From Asterella californica (lineage: Eukaryota > Streptophyta > Marchantiopsida > Marchantiales > Aytoniaceae), in assembly GCA_036924285.1 (NCBI GenBank), contig JAYKYS010000012.1:7936001-8000000 (forward strand): a stretch of 64,000 bases of DNA, in the 5' to 3' direction. A model generated the notes under the pieces. That model was not told the origin of the DNA. It saw only the letters and a list, made by a program, of their open reading frames with translations, and did not search any database. Within the stretch, counting starts at the first letter, position 1; each line of letters starts with the position of its first letter. A program made the position numbers and the translations under genes. Shown here piece by piece: positions 1 through 11,925 of this stretch.

Positions 1-1126
1 TTCATTCCTCCTTTCCCGAAGTTGGTTCTAAGAATCTCTCCATTATCTTTCAGAGCAATCTTTCCTTCCTTCCAATAGACTACTCCATCTCGTAGAGTTT
101 TGGCAAAATCACCACACTCTCTTCGAGCATGATCAGAACTATCACACCAAATGCATCTTTGTACAAAATCTTGCATAGGAGCAAGTCTGGTATCATGTGC
201 TCCTCCCTTCTCTTCCAACCTTGCTAACTTGATCTGCAAGTCCCTCATCCCTTTTACCAACTCTTCCATAGCATCTCTTTGCGGTGCAACTTTCGGGACA
301 GGAATAGTAGGAAGTGGAACTTGAGGTGTACATGCACAATAGGTGCTTGCACATTGGGTACCATTGGTTGCCTACGATGTGCTATGATCGGCGGTGGTCT
401 CTCTTCTTGTCTTACCACCACCTTCCCTCTCCGGTACTCTCGTTTGGCAAGTACACTCACTACTTCAGAGACTTTTCTCCAGTCAGTAGTGAGTTCGTTG
501 TCTTCCATCCTATCTTCCAAAAGCAGCTCCAACTCCCTTTGTAATTCGTTGTTGGCTGCTTGCAAAAACAACTCCACCTTGTCATTCTCCAATGTGAGCT
601 TCTCTATCCGAGACAACTGAAGGAATTGTCTCTCAAACTCCCGAAATAGCTCTGTGGCAACAAGCCCTTTGTTGGGTTTGTTTACCCACTCCATGAATGA
701 CTTCTTAGTCACTCGGTCTGTATCCTCTAAAGAATACTCTTCTTTGAGCTGAAGAGTAAATCCTTCCCATGTAGCACCATGAGATCGGATGATGTCCTTC
801 ACATGCTCTCGTAGCTCAGGTACGACAACAAGCTCAAATGTACTCACCTTCTCTCTTTCTGGCACCTTACTCAACTCCATCTCTCAAGAATAGTACTTTA
901 GGTACTTGGATATATTCTTCCCGTCAAACTGATCTAGCAACCCCACAACAGATTGCAAGGCTTTAGTAGCCATGGCTTCTTTCCGTTCAGTGGCTTGCTG
1001 CTGTTGCATTATCAATGCAAATGCCTCAAGCAATCGCATATCAGACCGTGAAAGCTTGGTCACCTTTGGAGCCTCTCCAGATGTAGGAGCCTCATGTACG
1101 TAATGACCCAACCCTTCAACGTCCAT
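1..1126 (-). pseudogene. gag of Ty3/gypsy element E1, cut by the window edge
   Basis: This encodes the capsid-nucleocapsid polyprotein that would package element RNA into cytoplasmic particles. The ATG at 1126-1124 begins MDVEGLG and lies 37 nt downstream of the primer-binding site. The protein aligns along its length with the gag of E2 (shared blocks: ERKEAMATKALQSVV, NKPNKGL, LSRIEKLTLE, LELLLED). A CCHC zinc knuckle (CIWCDSSDHARREC) lies at 114-155. An in-frame TGA at 881-883, where E2 has Arg, breaks the frame, and further shifts occur near 300. The C-terminus ends with FGKGG at base 1, so protease and pol lie outside the window. The family call is firm; the break makes it a pseudogene in this copy. 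Confidence 0.85.
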
Positions 1127-1162
1127 GGTGGCAAAACCACGCACGTACCTCTCACTCCAGAC

Positions 1163-1181
1163 TTTCACGTCGAGTTCACCA
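1163..1181 (-). other. Primer-binding site of E1
   Basis: On the minus strand the 19 nt beginning TGGTGAACTCGACG lie just upstream of the E1 gag start and just inside the presumed 5' LTR. The identical 19-mer occupies the same place in E2 (11900-11918), which is the main evidence for its role. The TGG start is what a primer-binding site complementary to a tRNA CCA end requires. I could not match it to a common plant tRNA. Confidence 0.65.
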
Positions 1182-1186
1182 ACTAT

Positions 1187-3595
1187 CGTATAACGTGTTT
1201 TTCTGTCTAGGAATACACTAGGTATATGACTGTGCAGAGGTATGTGGATTGACAAGGTTGGATCTAGATATGGATGTTTCCACTCAAATGTTTCACTATC
1301 TACTCTTCTAGCCCGAGTGACCTTGTATCCGCTCGGTTCAAGTTTAAAGCTTGCTACGATCCAAGGATACGTATAGGTTGCATAAACTTGTGTTACAAAC
1401 AGATCTTTTGTACTCTAACTAAAAATACTCAACTCTGTATTATCTAATTGAAGTTATTCCTCTATATCACTGAAGCCTGACTTCTGAATAGCTCCCCAAC
1501 GACGCTAACTGCCCATCAATCCAACTATCACAACTTCATAGTACAACCAGAAGATGCTATAAGATCACTCAATCAACTTGATAGAGTATCGATACAACTT
1601 GCTGTACACCCTGGTCTACTAAGCATTCCAGCAAGATAAAGCATGCATACTCCAAAACACTACTCAGATCTCAATATAGCACCAACGGCGGTAGTATCTA
1701 GCAGCTCTGAGAACCCAAACAGCGGCTTAAGACTCATGATGACTATGTTCTCCTTCATCACCAAGAGCTGAAATCAGCCCCACACCTTCCAATGTCGAGT
1801 TGTATGCAGGTATGGCAGTTTCAGCAACAAACTCCTCTCCAAATTGCCCGAAAATGATCAAATTGACAATAGATGATACCAAAAAACCCGAAATTGCTAA
1901 TAACAAAAGTATCTTCAAACTTTGAGACCTCAGTCCTCCCAAACCAGTCGACCAATGATGATCAAACTTCACAGGAAGCTTGATTGGACCCTTCACTCCT
2001 ACCTTGAACAATTTTCAGGTCGAAATCTCAAACCAATTCTCAGATATGGATCAAACCGTAATCTATGCTAACTTAAGAGCTTTACAGACCCAGGTATACT
2101 TTATCCAAGATTCTGAACAAACTACTCGACCATTTGAGGTGAAACTTCCCAAGTATCTTACTGATAAGACATGCTTCAATCTTGGAAAATTTCACTCAGA
2201 AATTCGAGACAGAACTTAAGCAATAGCAAACTATCCATGACTATCACAGTTCGCTGTTCACGCCTTATCACGTCTGCACTTCTCAACTTCAATTGGTCGG
2301 TTCAGAATCCAAATCGATCAAGAACCTGATGAAATTTATATCAAAACGACCAGCACGTCGTCAGCTCTCCAACCCAACAGACAGCTCCTTAAAACTCTTC
2401 GCGAGTCTCTCGGAACAACCAGAAACGTAGCGGTAGGTACGAATTGCACCCCCCTCCACTCAATCGATCATAACGCGCTCATCCCTCCATGAAATGGACC
2501 AATTCTTCAGCCTAGATTGTAGCCCCGGTCGAGAGCTCTCCAAATGTACCATTCGTTTCGCGAATGGCCCTCTGAAGCCTCCAGAAACAACAGAAATGTC
2601 GCGAGGATCAACTAGAACACCATTGGTCCAAAAATGGATCAATAAGAGCAAAAAGATCTTTACTTTTGTCTTTTCTCCACTCAATTTTTTCCCCTAGAAC
2701 GAATTTTTACTCTCCAAGGAGACATAAGACATCAACAACACTCTAAGACCTCAGAAAATCTTTCAGATATGTCGATGGATTCTTCGCGGTTTGTAACTAC
2801 ACAGAAGCGCTCAACAAGAATGAAACCAGTGAGCTGTAGACTAATACAACGTCAATATTACAACTTGGAAACGTTCTACAATAAAAGGTACGACAAAAGG
2901 AAACGGTGAAGCTATCACTCGATTGTAATATTCTTGCCCGAAGTTTCTCACGATCCAAGCCTCATGATTGATCTTCGGTCTGCAATGACACCGGACATCG
3001 ACCCAAAGGTTGAAAGAAACGTTCGATGGATAGTTGAGATCCATTGTTCCTCACAACAAAATGTACACTGTCATATCTCAAGTCTCTCCGTATGTTACGA
3101 TCGGAAGGATCACCAGAAGCTGTAACTCCATCACTCTCCCCATGAATTCATTGCCAAAGTACGCAACTAACCACTGTCGAAAGTGATCACGGTGGATGCA
3201 ATGAAGCTTGATGTGAAACGAATTCGGGAAAGGAAGATCCGGAGCCGGTAACAAAGCTCCGTCCATAACCACCACTCTTGCAGTTCTTCACTCCTCCATG
3301 CAGACCACCGAGAACTCTCACGAATCACCCGCTGAGAGAGAATGCCGTATGAATCATCGACTCGCCATTTTATACACAAACGCGGCGACAAGGACCACTG
3401 AAGTGAACGTGCACAGATTGATGACTTGGCACGTTTCTCTACCATATGATCACTTGAACAAATAATCACAAACGTGGCACCCATCACATCGTTCGGTGAG
3501 TTATGCGATACAGTTCACGAAACATAAAAAGAAACACAACATAGGTTACACAGGAATTTCACACAGGAGCCGAACCACAACAGGACAACGGTTGC
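1187..3595 (-). mobile_element. Presumed 5' LTR of E1 plus unassigned DNA
   Basis: DNA immediately outside the E1 primer-binding site must begin with the E1 5' LTR, read right to left. The partner LTR lies outside the window, so the far end cannot be fixed and some of this 2.4 kb may be flanking sequence. The stretch 2270-2460 has the same flavour as other LTR tails here, but I found no alignable copy. Short ORFs occur (including a 94-codon minus ORF at 1727-2011 with one hydrophobic stretch); none resembles a known protein. Confidence 0.4.
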
Positions 3596-3855
3596 CGTCT
3601 TCTGAAAGATGCGTGTCTTCCGCCATCTTCCTCTTCCGCTGTCTTCCGTCTTCCGAAGACACAACCGAGAAGACGTTTCCCGGAAGACGGTCGTCTTCCG
3701 AAAAAGTCAACTTCTTATTACAAAAAGCTCATAAGATCATCTTCCCGCTAAGGAAGCTGTAATCTTTAGTAACAATGCTTCTTCAGTTATACAAATAAGT
3801 TATTAATCTCAAAAATTTCAAAAATTCGTGAATCTTGTAATTTGTGGACACCACA
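3596..3855 (-). mobile_element. Fragment of Z-family LTR (5' end)
   Basis: On the minus strand this begins TGTGGTGTCCACAAATTAC and continues for about 260 bp. It aligns with the first part of outer Z (14584 onward) and with the start of inner Z (reading down from 19740). It carries the same dense GAAGAC/GTCTTC hexamers. The match ends at about 3596, so this is a truncated third copy of the Z LTR start. No coding sequence is included. Confidence 0.8.
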
Positions 3856-4440
3856 AGAACCGTCTTAACCCACACGTAGCTTGCACAGATCTGAACCCAA
3901 CGACGCCTTGCGCGTTTGCATTGGATCTCCAAATCTGTCGAACTGTATGTTAATAGGTCGCAGGCGCAAGCTAACCCCTTAAGGAGCCCCCTTACATCAA
4001 TCTCAGTACGTACAAGGTTTCTTCAATAATGAGGAAGCTGGCCCCTTGCGTCTTTAATATAACACCTGGAGCCGCTAATACCTAGTCAGCAAGTAAACTA
4101 AGGCCTAGCTTGATTTTTCCTTCTTCCGAGTCTCGTAACTTCTCTACTAGGTGTCCAAACGAAGTAGACAAAGTGCTTATGAAAAGCTGACAATGAGTTC
4201 TATCCACTGATGCGATGAAGATCCGAAGTGGTGCCAAAAGCTCGTAAGCTGGGACCTAAGTTGTTTTATCCATCCATAGGCACTTTGTCTCCTTCATTTG
4301 GACGCCAGGCGTAGAAGTTACCGATGAAAGTGAAGATCCGAAGTCGTGCCAAAAGTCCGTAAGCTGAGGCCTAGCTTGTTTTATCCATGAGTGTCTTTGG
4401 AGCGACAATCATCGAAGTCCAAATTTCAAGTAGGAGTCGG
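3856..4440. other. Unassigned DNA between Z fragment and E3
   Basis: No ORF or family match was found. The only structure is a pair of similar 57-bp direct repeats (4217-4273 and 4332-4388). The left end of E3 has been lost here: nothing resembling its 5' LTR or the N-terminal half of gag is present. Confidence 0.5.
4217..4388 (+). repeat. Two 57-bp direct repeats
   Basis: Units at 4217-4273 and 4332-4388 both start GAAGATCCGAAG and end TTGTTTTATCCAT, with a handful of mismatches and a 58-bp spacer. No function is evident. Confidence 0.75.
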
Positions 4441-4797
4441 TCCACGACACGACAACGTGCAGAGATCCCAACAGGAGCTAACGACTTCTGGTAGACGGTT
4501 TATTGCCCAAGAGAAAGAGAAGGGACCGGCTTACAAGTTGGCAGAAGACATAGAAACTTCAACTGATCTCAAGAGCATCTTGGAGCAGACAATACTTGAC
4601 ACGTGAATTGAGTTTTCTCTTCGGGAGGTTCTTGATATTGCGAAGAGAGAGTTTCACGAACTGATCATCGACATCATGAAGCGGAAGAGACAAGTGATGT
4701 CCGAGCAAGTAGAAAGTCAGATGATAGATGCAGTAGGAGTTTTTCTGAATGATGTAGAGTTCAGAAAGGTGCATTTTCAAGAAGCTTATGACACGAG
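4441..4797 (+). pseudogene. E3 gag-protease linker remnant
   Basis: The reading AYKLAEDIETSTDLKSILE, followed in another frame by DIAKREFHELIIDIMKRKR, matches the linker between gag and protease in E2 (AYKLQSDIEIATDLKQVLE). A stop at 4604-4606 breaks it. The piece ends exactly at the ACGAG target duplication (4793-4797) created when E2 inserted, and the frame resumes at 13212. Confidence 0.8.
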
Positions 4798-6083
4798 AGT
4801 ATGTCGGAGTGTCATCCGTCTACCTAGGAAAACGCCGGGCTTCTGACTGTGGTTGTTTACTCAAGAGGTTGGCTTTCAGGTCACAACAGGGGCTTTAAAC
4901 ACTCACACAGGTGTGTAGGATCCTCTGATATGCTCAAAAGCGAAATTTAGGTCTAGCTGGCAATAATAGGATCCGGCGGTGAACTTTGACACTCACGGAG
5001 AGGAAAACTATGAAGGTTTATACTTCTAAACTTCCCCTACATGCAAATGAGGTACTACTGAACTCACAGACGAAGTTTCAGCCTGAGATCAAATTCTGAC
5101 ACGGAGATATGAACAGAAAAGTCTTGAGCAAGAAAACAACGGCAATTTCTGGTACCTAGATGGCTATTTCGACCTATAACAAGAGTTTGGCTCGATCAAT
5201 TTCGAAGTTTCTTACAGGATTTGCAGTCTACAGGGTGCTAAACATCCCTGTGAAGTTGGGACTCCTGAATGTACACAGAACTGCAGATCTCCTCCTCTGA
5301 AGTCGCTGCTCTAGATTAAGAGCTTTTCAGACCCCCTCAGCTTCAGCGGCCACCCTGAATTACTCAGTCGCTCAATCGATATGAAACTTTTTGTGAAATC
5401 GTAGCCCTGCTGGCGGAGAACACAACCTCGAAGTTTTGAAGCAATTTCCTCAAATCTGTTGCGAGTGACACTGAAAACCCTAAATCCAACAAAAGTGATT
5501 CAATTCTAGCACAATCCGAACTTCAATTGCTCATAACTCCGTCTTTATTGACTCAAATCGATCGAAATTTTCACTGGAAGTGCTTGGCATGACGAGCTCT
5601 CTCTCCCTGTGCACTCAGATTTCGAAGATCCCTCACCAAATGCTCGAACTCCACTCTAGAGCTCTGTTTCTATATTTAGAGTTTAACAAAAGACAAGAAC
5701 AGACCAATGGGAGTTCATAGCTCCACTTGGTTGTCCTTTAGTACTCTAAACCACGTGGCAACTTAGTTTTACTCATAGGCTACCATGTCAAGCCCCCTAG
5801 AGTGCCAGTGTAAAACTTAAATTACTTAAAACAACATGCAGCCCCGAAAAATAACTTAAATCAGCTAGAAAGCGTGCATGGGCGACACGCAAATACAACC
5901 CATGAGCTTAAGCCCTATCAACATGGTAATCAACCTACTAAGACTCAAAATAGTGTTAACACCGTATGCAAAGGTGTCAAACATATACATAAACGACTAG
6001 AAGTAATAAGAGCTAACTTCTAGAACTACTAAACTCAAGCGTCGGAGTAGAAATATAACATGTAGCCGCCAAGTAGCGCGACA
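4798..6083 (-). repeat. 3' LTR of E2
   Basis: This matches 11926-13211 at equal length (1286 bp). On the minus strand it starts TGTCGCGCTACTTGG directly after the polypurine tract. The internal TG...CA pair would end at 4802. Matching the ACGAG target duplication requires four more bases (AGTA on plus), giving an unusual terminus ending in ACT. Confidence 0.9.
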
Positions 6084-6099
6084 TCCACCCCCTCTGAAC
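6084..6099 (-). other. Polypurine tract of E2
   Basis: On the minus strand the bases just before the 3' LTR read GTTCAGAGGGGGTGGA. This is the purine run that primes plus-strand DNA synthesis in LTR elements. E3 has the analogous AGAAAGGGTGGA before its 3' LTR (26421-26436). Confidence 0.8.
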
Positions 6100-6129
6100 C
6101 TGCACATCCTCCGGTATGTGCCATCCAGA

Positions 6130-7307
6130 TCAAGACTCTTCAGCTTCGGCTTCAAACTCATCTTCAACCTGCATTGAGTCTTCAGCTTCATCCTCTGTAA
6201 ACTCTGCAACGTTCTGATCCCCCCCTCTCCTTCTAAAGAGCTTGATTCTCTTTCCTGTGACTGGTATCTTGAGCACTGGACCATCTAACTCTCTCAAGGA
6301 GTATGTTGCATTATCATAAACTTCTAACACCACATAAGGTCCAAACCATCTCTTGGAAAACTTTCTGATAGTGCTATGCTGATTATCAAGACTACTATCA
6401 TAGACTAACACCCAATCACCTTCTTTAACTGGTTTGGGTCGTAATCTATGCGTTCTATCAAATCTGCCTTTGTTTCTCTCTCTAGCAGTCTTCAACCTTT
6501 CCACAGCTTTTGCAACATCCTCAGGTCTTCGTTCTAACTGCTGGATCCTTAATGCAAGAAGATCCTCCGTACTTCTACCATCTTCTCATGGCAAAACATT
6601 CCAAGTAGGCACAACCTCCTCAATCGGCATCACAGGTTTTTGTCCTAGTATCAACTCTGCTGGCATGTAACCTGTAACGATACTATGAGTTGTACGATCT
6701 GCCCACAAAGCAAACGGTAGCAGTCTAGGCCATTCACGGATCTTACCAAAGCTTTGATGATTGGCGGATGACCTCTTTCGCTCTTTCCATTCCCTTCAGG
6801 ATTGTAAGCAGTGGTTAACGCCAACTTGATTCCCAATCGCTTGAAGAACTCAACTGCTTCTTGTGAATCCAGCTCGCCCCTATCTGCAGTGATCTTTCCC
6901 ACACACCCATACCTACAAATAACATCTTCAAGTAGAAAGCGGCAAACACTAGCAGTGGTCTTCGTCCTCAGGGCACGACCTTCAACTTGGTTAGATAGAT
7001 CTTCTCTAGCCAAGACTAGATACCTCATTTGTCCAAGTCCAAATGGCATAGTTACCAGATCAACTACTCATTTTTAATGAATGGCTAAAGGATAAGTAGG
7101 ATGCAATCCATCACGATGACATACGTTGGAATACATCTGGCAAGGTATACAGGATGAAACAAACTGTACTACATCCTTATACATACCCTTCCACCAATAC
7201 TTCTCCTTTATCTTGGCAAATGTAGCCCAAACTCCTCTATGACCGGCCCATAGACTCTCATGGAACTCCTTGATCAGCTTCTGCTGCAATTCCAAGTCAC
7301 ATACCAC
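6130..7307 (-). pseudogene. E2 integrase
   Basis: Integrase inserts element cDNA into the chromosome. Three frame-shifted pieces are visible. 7307-7074 is the HHCC zinc domain (FHESLWAGH, then CIPC). 7049-6651 is the catalytic core, with ADRGE and NPEGNGKSERG supplying the later catalytic Asp and Glu. 6504-6130 is the C-terminal domain with WFGPYVVLEVYDNATYSLRE, a GPY/F module, ending in an acidic tail. Stops between the pieces (about 7073-7050 and near 6600) inactivate it. The matching E3 integrase is at 25340-26390. Confidence 0.88.
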
Positions 7308-7485
7308 CCGCTGCGGTATACCTCCTTATAGCTTAGGGCGCTTCCATAGATGTCCTCCATGTAAAATGTAACCATAAGCTATCCTACGGATCCTCTTGAA
7401 ATCTGCATCAGACCAGCCTTCTTGCCTTTCCAGTGAACTCAAATAGCGCCCAAGATCCAACCACTCGCCATCATACACAGTTTCC

Positions 7486-9378
7486 TCAAAAAAACTCCAA
7501 TGGGGCTGCAAAACAGCTTCTATCTCTTCTAGCAAGAGCACTAGAATAGAACTCTGTTCCCACATCCTCCTGATCATCTATCATTTCTTTCTCATCGTAA
7601 TACCTAGCCCTTGATAACATATCTGCCACAGGATTGTCTTTTCCTGCAATATGTCTAAACTCTGGGTTCAAGGACTTGATATATGCTATCCACCTCAACA
7701 TAGCAATATCTGGAGTTGTACAGCTAGTGATCATTCCCAAGAGAGGTAAACAATCTGTCTCTACAACCACAGGTGCTCCTATCAAGTATTCCTTGTCACT
7801 TTTCATCGCAGTAACTACTCCCCATAGCTCTCTCTTGACCTGAGGGTAGTCTCTTTGCCGTGAACTTAAGACCTTAGCACCAAAACGCACCACATATCTA
7901 TTTCCATCCTTATCATCTTGTCCTATAGCCCACCCAATGCCAATAGGACTAGTAAGGATAACAGGTCTGCCCAACTCATATGTTATCTTTCGTAGAGTTG
8001 GTGGTGAAGACAACAGATCCTTCAACTTCTTCATAGACTCGCTTTGCTCCTCTTGCCACTGAAATCTCTGCCCCTTCCTCAGCAACTTGTACAACGGATC
8101 TGCTACATGTGCAAAGTGTGGAATCCATATATGATAAAACACACATGCACCTAGAAACCTTCTCACCTCAGTAACCGATCCACATGTCTCCTTCATCCTT
8201 CGGATGGCATCAACATTGTTTGGACAAGGTTTCCGACCATAAGATCCACAAAGATGTCTCACTATTAACACCTCCTGTTCTCCAAATACAGACTTTGCTC
8301 CTGATAAAGTCAAATGAACCTCCTCCAGTCGACTCAATATCTTATCACAGTCGGCTATGTGATCTGCAACAAACTTACGGCACCCCCTCTGATCCATTCC
8401 CTCATTCTTCTCCTCCTCAGCACACCCTTTGATCGGCACATCATCAAGGAATGGCATAGTTTTTTCAGGAATGAAATCCCTCAAAACTTTATTCATGCCA
8501 TTCATCATATGTGCTACAGAATCGGTAGCACCTTGTGGCAAGGTGCACATCCTTAGTAACCCCAAAGGTGTCCTCATTGTAGTCAAGTCTCTACTCTCAG
8601 AGGATAACTGAAACTGATCGTAACCTGAATATAAGTCTCCCATTGAATAGATAGCACGACCAGCAAAAGCCTCTGCAAACTCGTCTACAATAGGTCCTAT
8701 ACCCATATTCCTGATAGTCACCTTGTTAACTGGCTGCATATCTTGAATGAATCTCAAAGCTCCACTCTTCTTCGGAACAGTAAACCATCTGCTAGAGTAG
8801 GGAGCTATAGATGGTTCCAAGATACCCATCCTAATCCTCTCATTGAGCAAGTCTATCAACTTTGGTAGATGAGCTCTAGGTACAGGGATGGGACGTAGAT
8901 TCCAAGGCACATGCGGTATAGTAAAGATTACCATAGGTGCAACTACACTTGGATCTACACATCCTACTTCATGTGACTCAAACGCAAACGCCTTACCATG
9001 CCTAGATAGCATCTCCTTGAAGCTCTTCTTCTCTTGCTCAGTAAGAAATCCATCACCTCCAATCCTCAGGTCCTTCAGTGTTGTTTTTGTAAACTGGTGC
9101 CCAATTCTTCTCGGTCCTCTAAGCGTCGGTTCTCGTGCAGCTTGCTCCATCTTCTGATTGTAATCGAGTGGTAAAGGCAAAGCCACTGGTTTGACTTTCT
9201 TTGCCACTGACTTGTACTTGGTCTTCACATACACCTCTTGCCGATCTATAAACCTATCAATTACATCATAAAGCTCCTTGGAGCTCACTCTCACCACTCT
9301 ATCTACATCATCTATAGAACTTCCTACTATAGATTTCAACTCCCCTATAGTATCTACCAAATACTGCTCTTCAAACAC
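7486..9378 (-). pseudogene. E2 reverse transcriptase-RNase H
   Basis: A 630-codon reading frame. The RT blocks in order are LRPIPVPRAHLPKLI, SSRWFTVPKKSGALRFIQD, YSMGDLYSGYDQFQL and PFLDDV (FLDD in place of YxDD). RNase H follows, with WAIGQDDKDGNRYVVRFG, VVVETDCLPLL and NPVADMLSR. Compared with E3 (ILTVDTSPKTIGWAVGQ), E2 reads ILTSPIGIGWAIGQ, losing about three residues including the first catalytic Asp of RNase H. The frame then shifts near 7500 into a linker read at 7577-7326 that leads to integrase. RT looks intact, so the loss is mainly in RNase H and downstream. Confidence 0.9.
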
Positions 9379-9493
9379 TCCAGATATGTATTCATCTTCG
9401 GCTAACTATAACACACTGATCCATATGACGTCAATCCTAAGAAGCTAGTGGATAAAACTTCCTGCTCTACTGGATCAGGCGAGAATCCTAGCT

Positions 9494-10147
9494 CTACTGT
9501 ACCGTTGAAGTCTCGCTCTTCAATGGTACTCTGCCAAAACCCCTAGACTCTCTAAACTCCTGAGTAATCTTAGGCAGTGGACGGTCTCTCAAGCTATCAC
9601 GATTCCTCTCATGTTCTGCAGCAACGGTCAAAAACTGAACAGCTCTTTTGCCGTCTCTACTACGTATCCTAGCATAGGCTGAACCATCATCCATAACTCG
9701 TGTCTCCATTCTAACAGCAGTAATGTAAGGCTGCCCTAGAATGATAGGATAGGTTGACATGTCTTGTACAAAGAAATTCTGAACATCACTGATGTCACCC
9801 ACAGTTACCTTGATGTTGGGGCAAGCACCATAGAGTTCTCCCCGCTGGTTGTTGGCAGCACGGATAAGCCATCCATGGTCAGTGTCTATGGGCCACCTCC
9901 CACGCTTGTACAACTCCTTAGACATCAGATTAATCTCTGAGCCGTGATCAATCAATGCCACCACAGGTTCCTCTAGATCTCCCAGCTTCACTAAGGTCTC
10001 TGTGGTTGCTCTCGCCCAATGGTTGTGAGAATAATGACTCTTCTGCGATACTTCCACCTCATCTTCAAACCTCACGTGCTGATCTGATCTTCCCTCTGAT
10101 ACTTGAGAGCAATAACCAGCAATTTCATCTTCCTCATCCTCTGACAA
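9494..10147 (-). pseudogene. E2 aspartic protease
   Basis: A retropepsin-like protease that would process gag-pol. The active-site segment reads PVVALIDHGSEINLMS, with D-H-G instead of the usual D-T/S-G. Later hallmarks are YPIILGQPYITAVRMETRV (flap and C-terminal hydrophobic-G region). The same DHG occurs in E3 (13380-13430) and in the fragment at 27600. The frame is separated from gag by a shift near 10240, where about 20 nt present in other copies are missing. The protein continues past a stop at 9494 toward RT. Confidence 0.85.
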
Positions 10148-10212
10148 TTTAGTCCCTAGAGCGTTCAGTGTAGCTGCTTCGCCTAGAATCTGACGTTTCC
10201 TCTTGATGATAT

Positions 10213-11853
10213 CTATGATAACCTCATGGAACTCACGCTTTGCAATCCCAAGGTAAACTCAACTTTCCCATTCAAGATACGGTTCTCTAACACCTGCTTC
10301 AAGTCTGTAGCAATCTCAATGTCAGACTGAAGTTTATATGCAGGCATCTTACCTTTCTCCTTGCTTCTCTCCTTCTCCTTTGGTGTTGTAGGTGGTAGAT
10401 CCTCCATAGTCTCCTCCCGAGTAGGTGTTGTCTCTTGTCTTGTCTCTGGTCTAGCCCTTTCACTCCTTGTAGCAGGTCATTTGGCTGTAGAAGTCTCACC
10501 TGCATCCTCTCTCCTGCGTTTTTCTTCTAGTAGAGCTTCATGCTGACTTCTTGCAACATAAGCATGCACTGACATAGTGTCCACAGGGTCATTCCATCCT
10601 GTAGTTTCTCTAATTGAGTTGCCAACCCTTCGTAGCACATCCTTGTCTAGCTCTGTTCTAGCTACGGACCGCACTACATCTGACCACAACCCAGTAGTCC
10701 CTTTCTCTCTCTCCATCTCCACTTTCACTCCACAGGTAGCAGCATTCACAAGAGAAACAGCATGTGATGCTGATATCTCATTCACAAGTCTCTTCATACC
10801 ACCCTTGCCAAAGTTGGTTCCCAACATCATCCCAGTCTCTCTCAGATGGATCTTACCATCTTTGAAGAAGATCAGATCCTTCCTCAATGCATCTGAAAAC
10901 TCCCCACAATCTTTTCTTACATGGTCTAGGCTATCACACCATATACAACGATGAACAAAACCTTCTCTCATCTGAGGTCTCTGCATAGCAGGCTGTACAT
11001 TCTGCTCCTTCTCTTCTAACCTAGTGAGCTTAAGCTTAAGCTCCTTCATACCCTTAATCAACTCATCAAGCGGTGAGTCTTCCTCTCTAGCAATTACCAA
11101 AGCAGGCTTAGTAGGCAACTGCTTGACAGGAATTATCAGAGGCGCTGCTTCACTTACCACCACCTTGTCCCTTCTTCTCTGTCTCTTGGTCAGCAAAGAA
11201 ACAGCCTCTTCAACCTCCTTCCAATCAATCTTCAATCCTCTCTCCTCACTCTTGTCTTCCAGCAACAGCTCAAGCTTCTCCTGAATAGTCACGTCCGCTG
11301 CTTGTAGGAAAAGCTCGGTCTTCTCTACCTCTAGTGTAAGCTTCTCTGTCCTAGAAAGCTGAGCATACTGACGATCAAACTCCCTTAACAGCTCATTTAC
11401 AGACAAACCTTTGTTAGGCTTCACCACCCACTCCAAGAACGTTCTCTTGGTCACCCTCTCTGAATCTTCAGTGTAGTACTCCTCCTTCAAAGCGCGCATA
11501 AAGCTCTCCCAACTCTGTCCTTGCTGCAGCTTGAGCTCCCTCACACGCCCACGAATCTCAGGCACAACAGCAAGTTCAAAGTTCTCCACCATCTCCTTCT
11601 CAGGTACCTTGTTCACCTCCATCTCCCTAGCATAGTATCGCACGTACTTGGAAATATCTGTTCCCTTGAACTGGTCCATCTGATGCACCACAGATTGCAA
11701 CGCCTTGGTTGCTAATACCTCCTTCCTCTCTATGCTCTGCTGCTGCTGCATAAACATGGAAAAAGCTTGGAACATCTTCATCGTAGCAGCATCCAACTGA
11801 ACAGGTTGCTGAGCAGCAGCAGCACCTCCACTTGATGATCCTTGGTTGGCCAT
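10213..11853 (-). pseudogene. E2 gag with downstream linker
   Basis: The ATG at 11853 opens a 458-codon frame to a TGA at 10479-10477. The N-terminus is Gln/Ala-rich. The long helical capsid-like region shares blocks with E1 (ERKEVLATKALQSVV, KPNKGLSVNELLREF, LSRTEKLTLE). A CCHC knuckle (CIWCDSLDHVRKDC) is followed by SVHAYVARSQHEALLEEKRRR. The same frame resumes after the TGA as a Pro/Glu/Lys linker and AYKLQSDIEIATDLK, down to 10213. The TGA may be a mutation or a regulated gag-pol boundary; related fragments are too damaged to decide. Confidence 0.88.
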
Positions 11854-11899
11854 GATATCTGATCCTGTAACACTCTCAAGAAAACTCCCACCCTAGGTG

Positions 11900-11918
11900 T
11901 TTCACGTCGAGTTCACCA
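11900..11918 (-). other. Primer-binding site of E2
   Basis: Minus-strand TGGTGAACTCGACG... lies 7 nt inside the 5' LTR and 47 nt before the gag ATG. It is identical over 19 nt to the E1 site at 1163-1181, although the neighbouring bases differ. Confidence 0.75.
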
Positions 11919-11925
11919 AAAAGAG

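Noticed and set aside
1727..2011. 94-codon minus ORF with a hydrophobic segment
   Set aside because: It lies in the presumed E1 LTR, has no relative in the window and no promoter evidence.
10477..10479. TGA between E2 gag and linker as a programmed recoding site
   Set aside because: The context (TGA CCT) is not a known readthrough context, E2 is otherwise damaged downstream, and sister copies are too decayed to compare.
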